Shown: in pieces, positions 42,334-42,812 of the stretch
Layout of the letters: every line of letters begins with the position of its first letter
How positions within the stretch are numbered: position 1 is the first letter of the stretch
Assembly (NCBI GenBank): GCA_017469335.1
Contig: JAFUGP010000052.1
Location: forward strand, 1 to 42,812
DNA: 42,812 nt
Direction: 5' to 3'
Source of the DNA: Succinivibrio sp.
GTDB lineage: Bacteria > Pseudomonadota > Gammaproteobacteria > Enterobacterales > Succinivibrionaceae
Notes under the pieces: generated by a model
Databases searched by the model: none
Told to the model about the DNA's origin: nothing
The model's input: the letters and a program-made list of their open reading frames with translations, nothing else
Made by a program: the position numbers and the translations under genes

Positions 42334-42812
42334 TCAGCCGGCCATCACCCGGCACTCCTTGCCGGTAAAGACGATGCCGTATTTGAATATCTCATAGCCC
42401 TTTTGCTCAAAAGGATAGGCGTACTTGCAGTCCTCTATCTGGGTCAGGGCACCTTGGCAGATCTCGGAAAATCCCTCGTCCTTGCCGAGCTTTTTGGTTT
42501 CTATAATAACTGCCTGACGGGTGGCTGCCCGGTACATCCTGATATCGGAGTAACCTTTGCCGCTCTCCTGCTCGGAATCAAGTGACATATCGTTGTTGGA
42601 GGTCATGGAGAGTACTCCGACCAAAAAGGCATGGTAGTAGTACTCCTGGGAGTAATCGCGGATGCTGATGAAAGTCAGCAGCATGTCGTTGATGAGCTCT
42701 TGAACCTTATCCCTGTCACCTGAGAACAGAGCTTTTCTTAAGGAGAGAGCCTCATCAAACCAGGGCTGATTGCTGATGCTGAAGAGATATCTTACCTTCT
42801 CCTTGAAACAGG
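42334..42812 (-). CDS. C-terminal part of a second AAA/PD-(D/E)XK family protein (5' end outside the window)
   Basis: About 158 codons are visible; the frame stays open to the right edge, so the AAA domain should lie beyond it. The visible part matches the nuclease-like end of the family. A helical stretch WFDEALSLRKALFSGDRDKVQELIND precedes YYYHAFLVGVLSM. The putative active site follows, with an aspartate in GKGYSDIRMY and E-x-K in VIIETKKLG. The terminal KYGIVFTGKECRVM equals the family ending. It is related to, but clearly diverged from, the copy at 6908-8704, so the two are separate family members and not a recent duplication. The role is unproven. Confidence 0.85.
   Translation of the reverse strand, partial: CFKEKVRYLFSISNQPWFDEALSLRKALFSGDRDKVQELINDMLLTFISIRDYSQEYYYHAFLVGVLSMTSNNDMSLDSEQESGKGYSDIRMYRAATRQAVIIETKKLGKDEGFSEICQGALTQIEDCKYAYPFEQKGYEIFKYGIVFTGKECRVMAG

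Noticed and set aside
42152-42585. Open frames on both strands between coaBC and the nuclease fragment
   Set aside because: One overlaps the clear nuclease-domain gene antisense; the other lacks a ribosome-binding site and any family resemblance.

Overview
The window reads as chromosomal DNA from a fermentative gammaproteobacterium, most likely Succinivibrionaceae (Aeromonadales). The strongest pointer is the ATP-dependent PEP carboxykinase, which from memory is very close to the Anaerobiospirillum succiniciproducens enzyme, including its start and its C-terminal KAGPQL. It sits near a fermentative D-lactate dehydrogenase and typical gammaproteobacterial housekeeping genes (SecB, GpsA, BioH, NfuA, GreB, HslO, HslR, NudE, CoaBC, Dut). 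The G+C content looks high by eye (about 55-60%). I saw no rRNA, tRNA, CRISPR array or prophage.

Layout. 1-712: the 5' end of a transposase gene (ISAzo13-like) on the minus strand, abutting the 3' remnant of a galactose-type binding-protein gene. 796-1188: a DUF805 membrane protein. 1685-6682: a glycoside operon (GH43, MFS transporter, GH42). 6908-8704: an AAA-ATPase-like/PD-(D/E)XK protein with a clear sigma70-type promoter. 9052-11117: yibN-secB-gpsA. 11195-16286: bioH, a low-complexity hypothetical, greB and pckA (minus), nfuA and a small exported protein. 16422-18139: a membrane protein and ldhA (minus). 18254-29512: a divergent sugar/polyol locus made of a ROK repressor (minus) and a plus-strand operon of SDR dehydrogenase, sugar-binding protein, ABC ATPase, permease, FGGY kinase, an unknown 198-aa protein, zinc dehydrogenase and mannitol-dehydrogenase-family enzyme, closed by a strong terminator. 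A PfkB kinase faces it at 29633-30553. 31162-33236: hslO overlapping an MFS exporter. 33633-35246: a chemoreceptor. 35299-36425: divergent hslR/nudE. 36549-40298: argF-argG-argH. 40362-42124: coaBC-dut (minus). 42334-42812: the 3' part of a second AAA/PD-(D/E)XK protein leaving the window.

How the parts work together. The glycoside operon should import and split xylo-, arabino- or galacto-oligosaccharides. The polyol locus should import a sugar alcohol or related sugar by ABC transport, oxidise it with up to three dehydrogenases and phosphorylate the ketose with the FGGY kinase, the PfkB kinase, or both. PckA (CO2 fixation toward succinate) and LdhA are fermentation branch points fed by such sugars. 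Several housekeeping genes (nudE, hslR, hslO, pckA, greB, bioH, nfuA) come from one neighbourhood in E. coli, so the window looks like an old conserved segment broken up by catabolic cassettes.

The best candidates for something undescribed are the polyol cassette with its unknown 198-aa member and layered operator region, intergenic stem-loops sharing a CCTGAG core, and two matched palindromes in the pckA leader 30 bp apart. All function calls are from reading the sequence and remembered family motifs; no database search was run.
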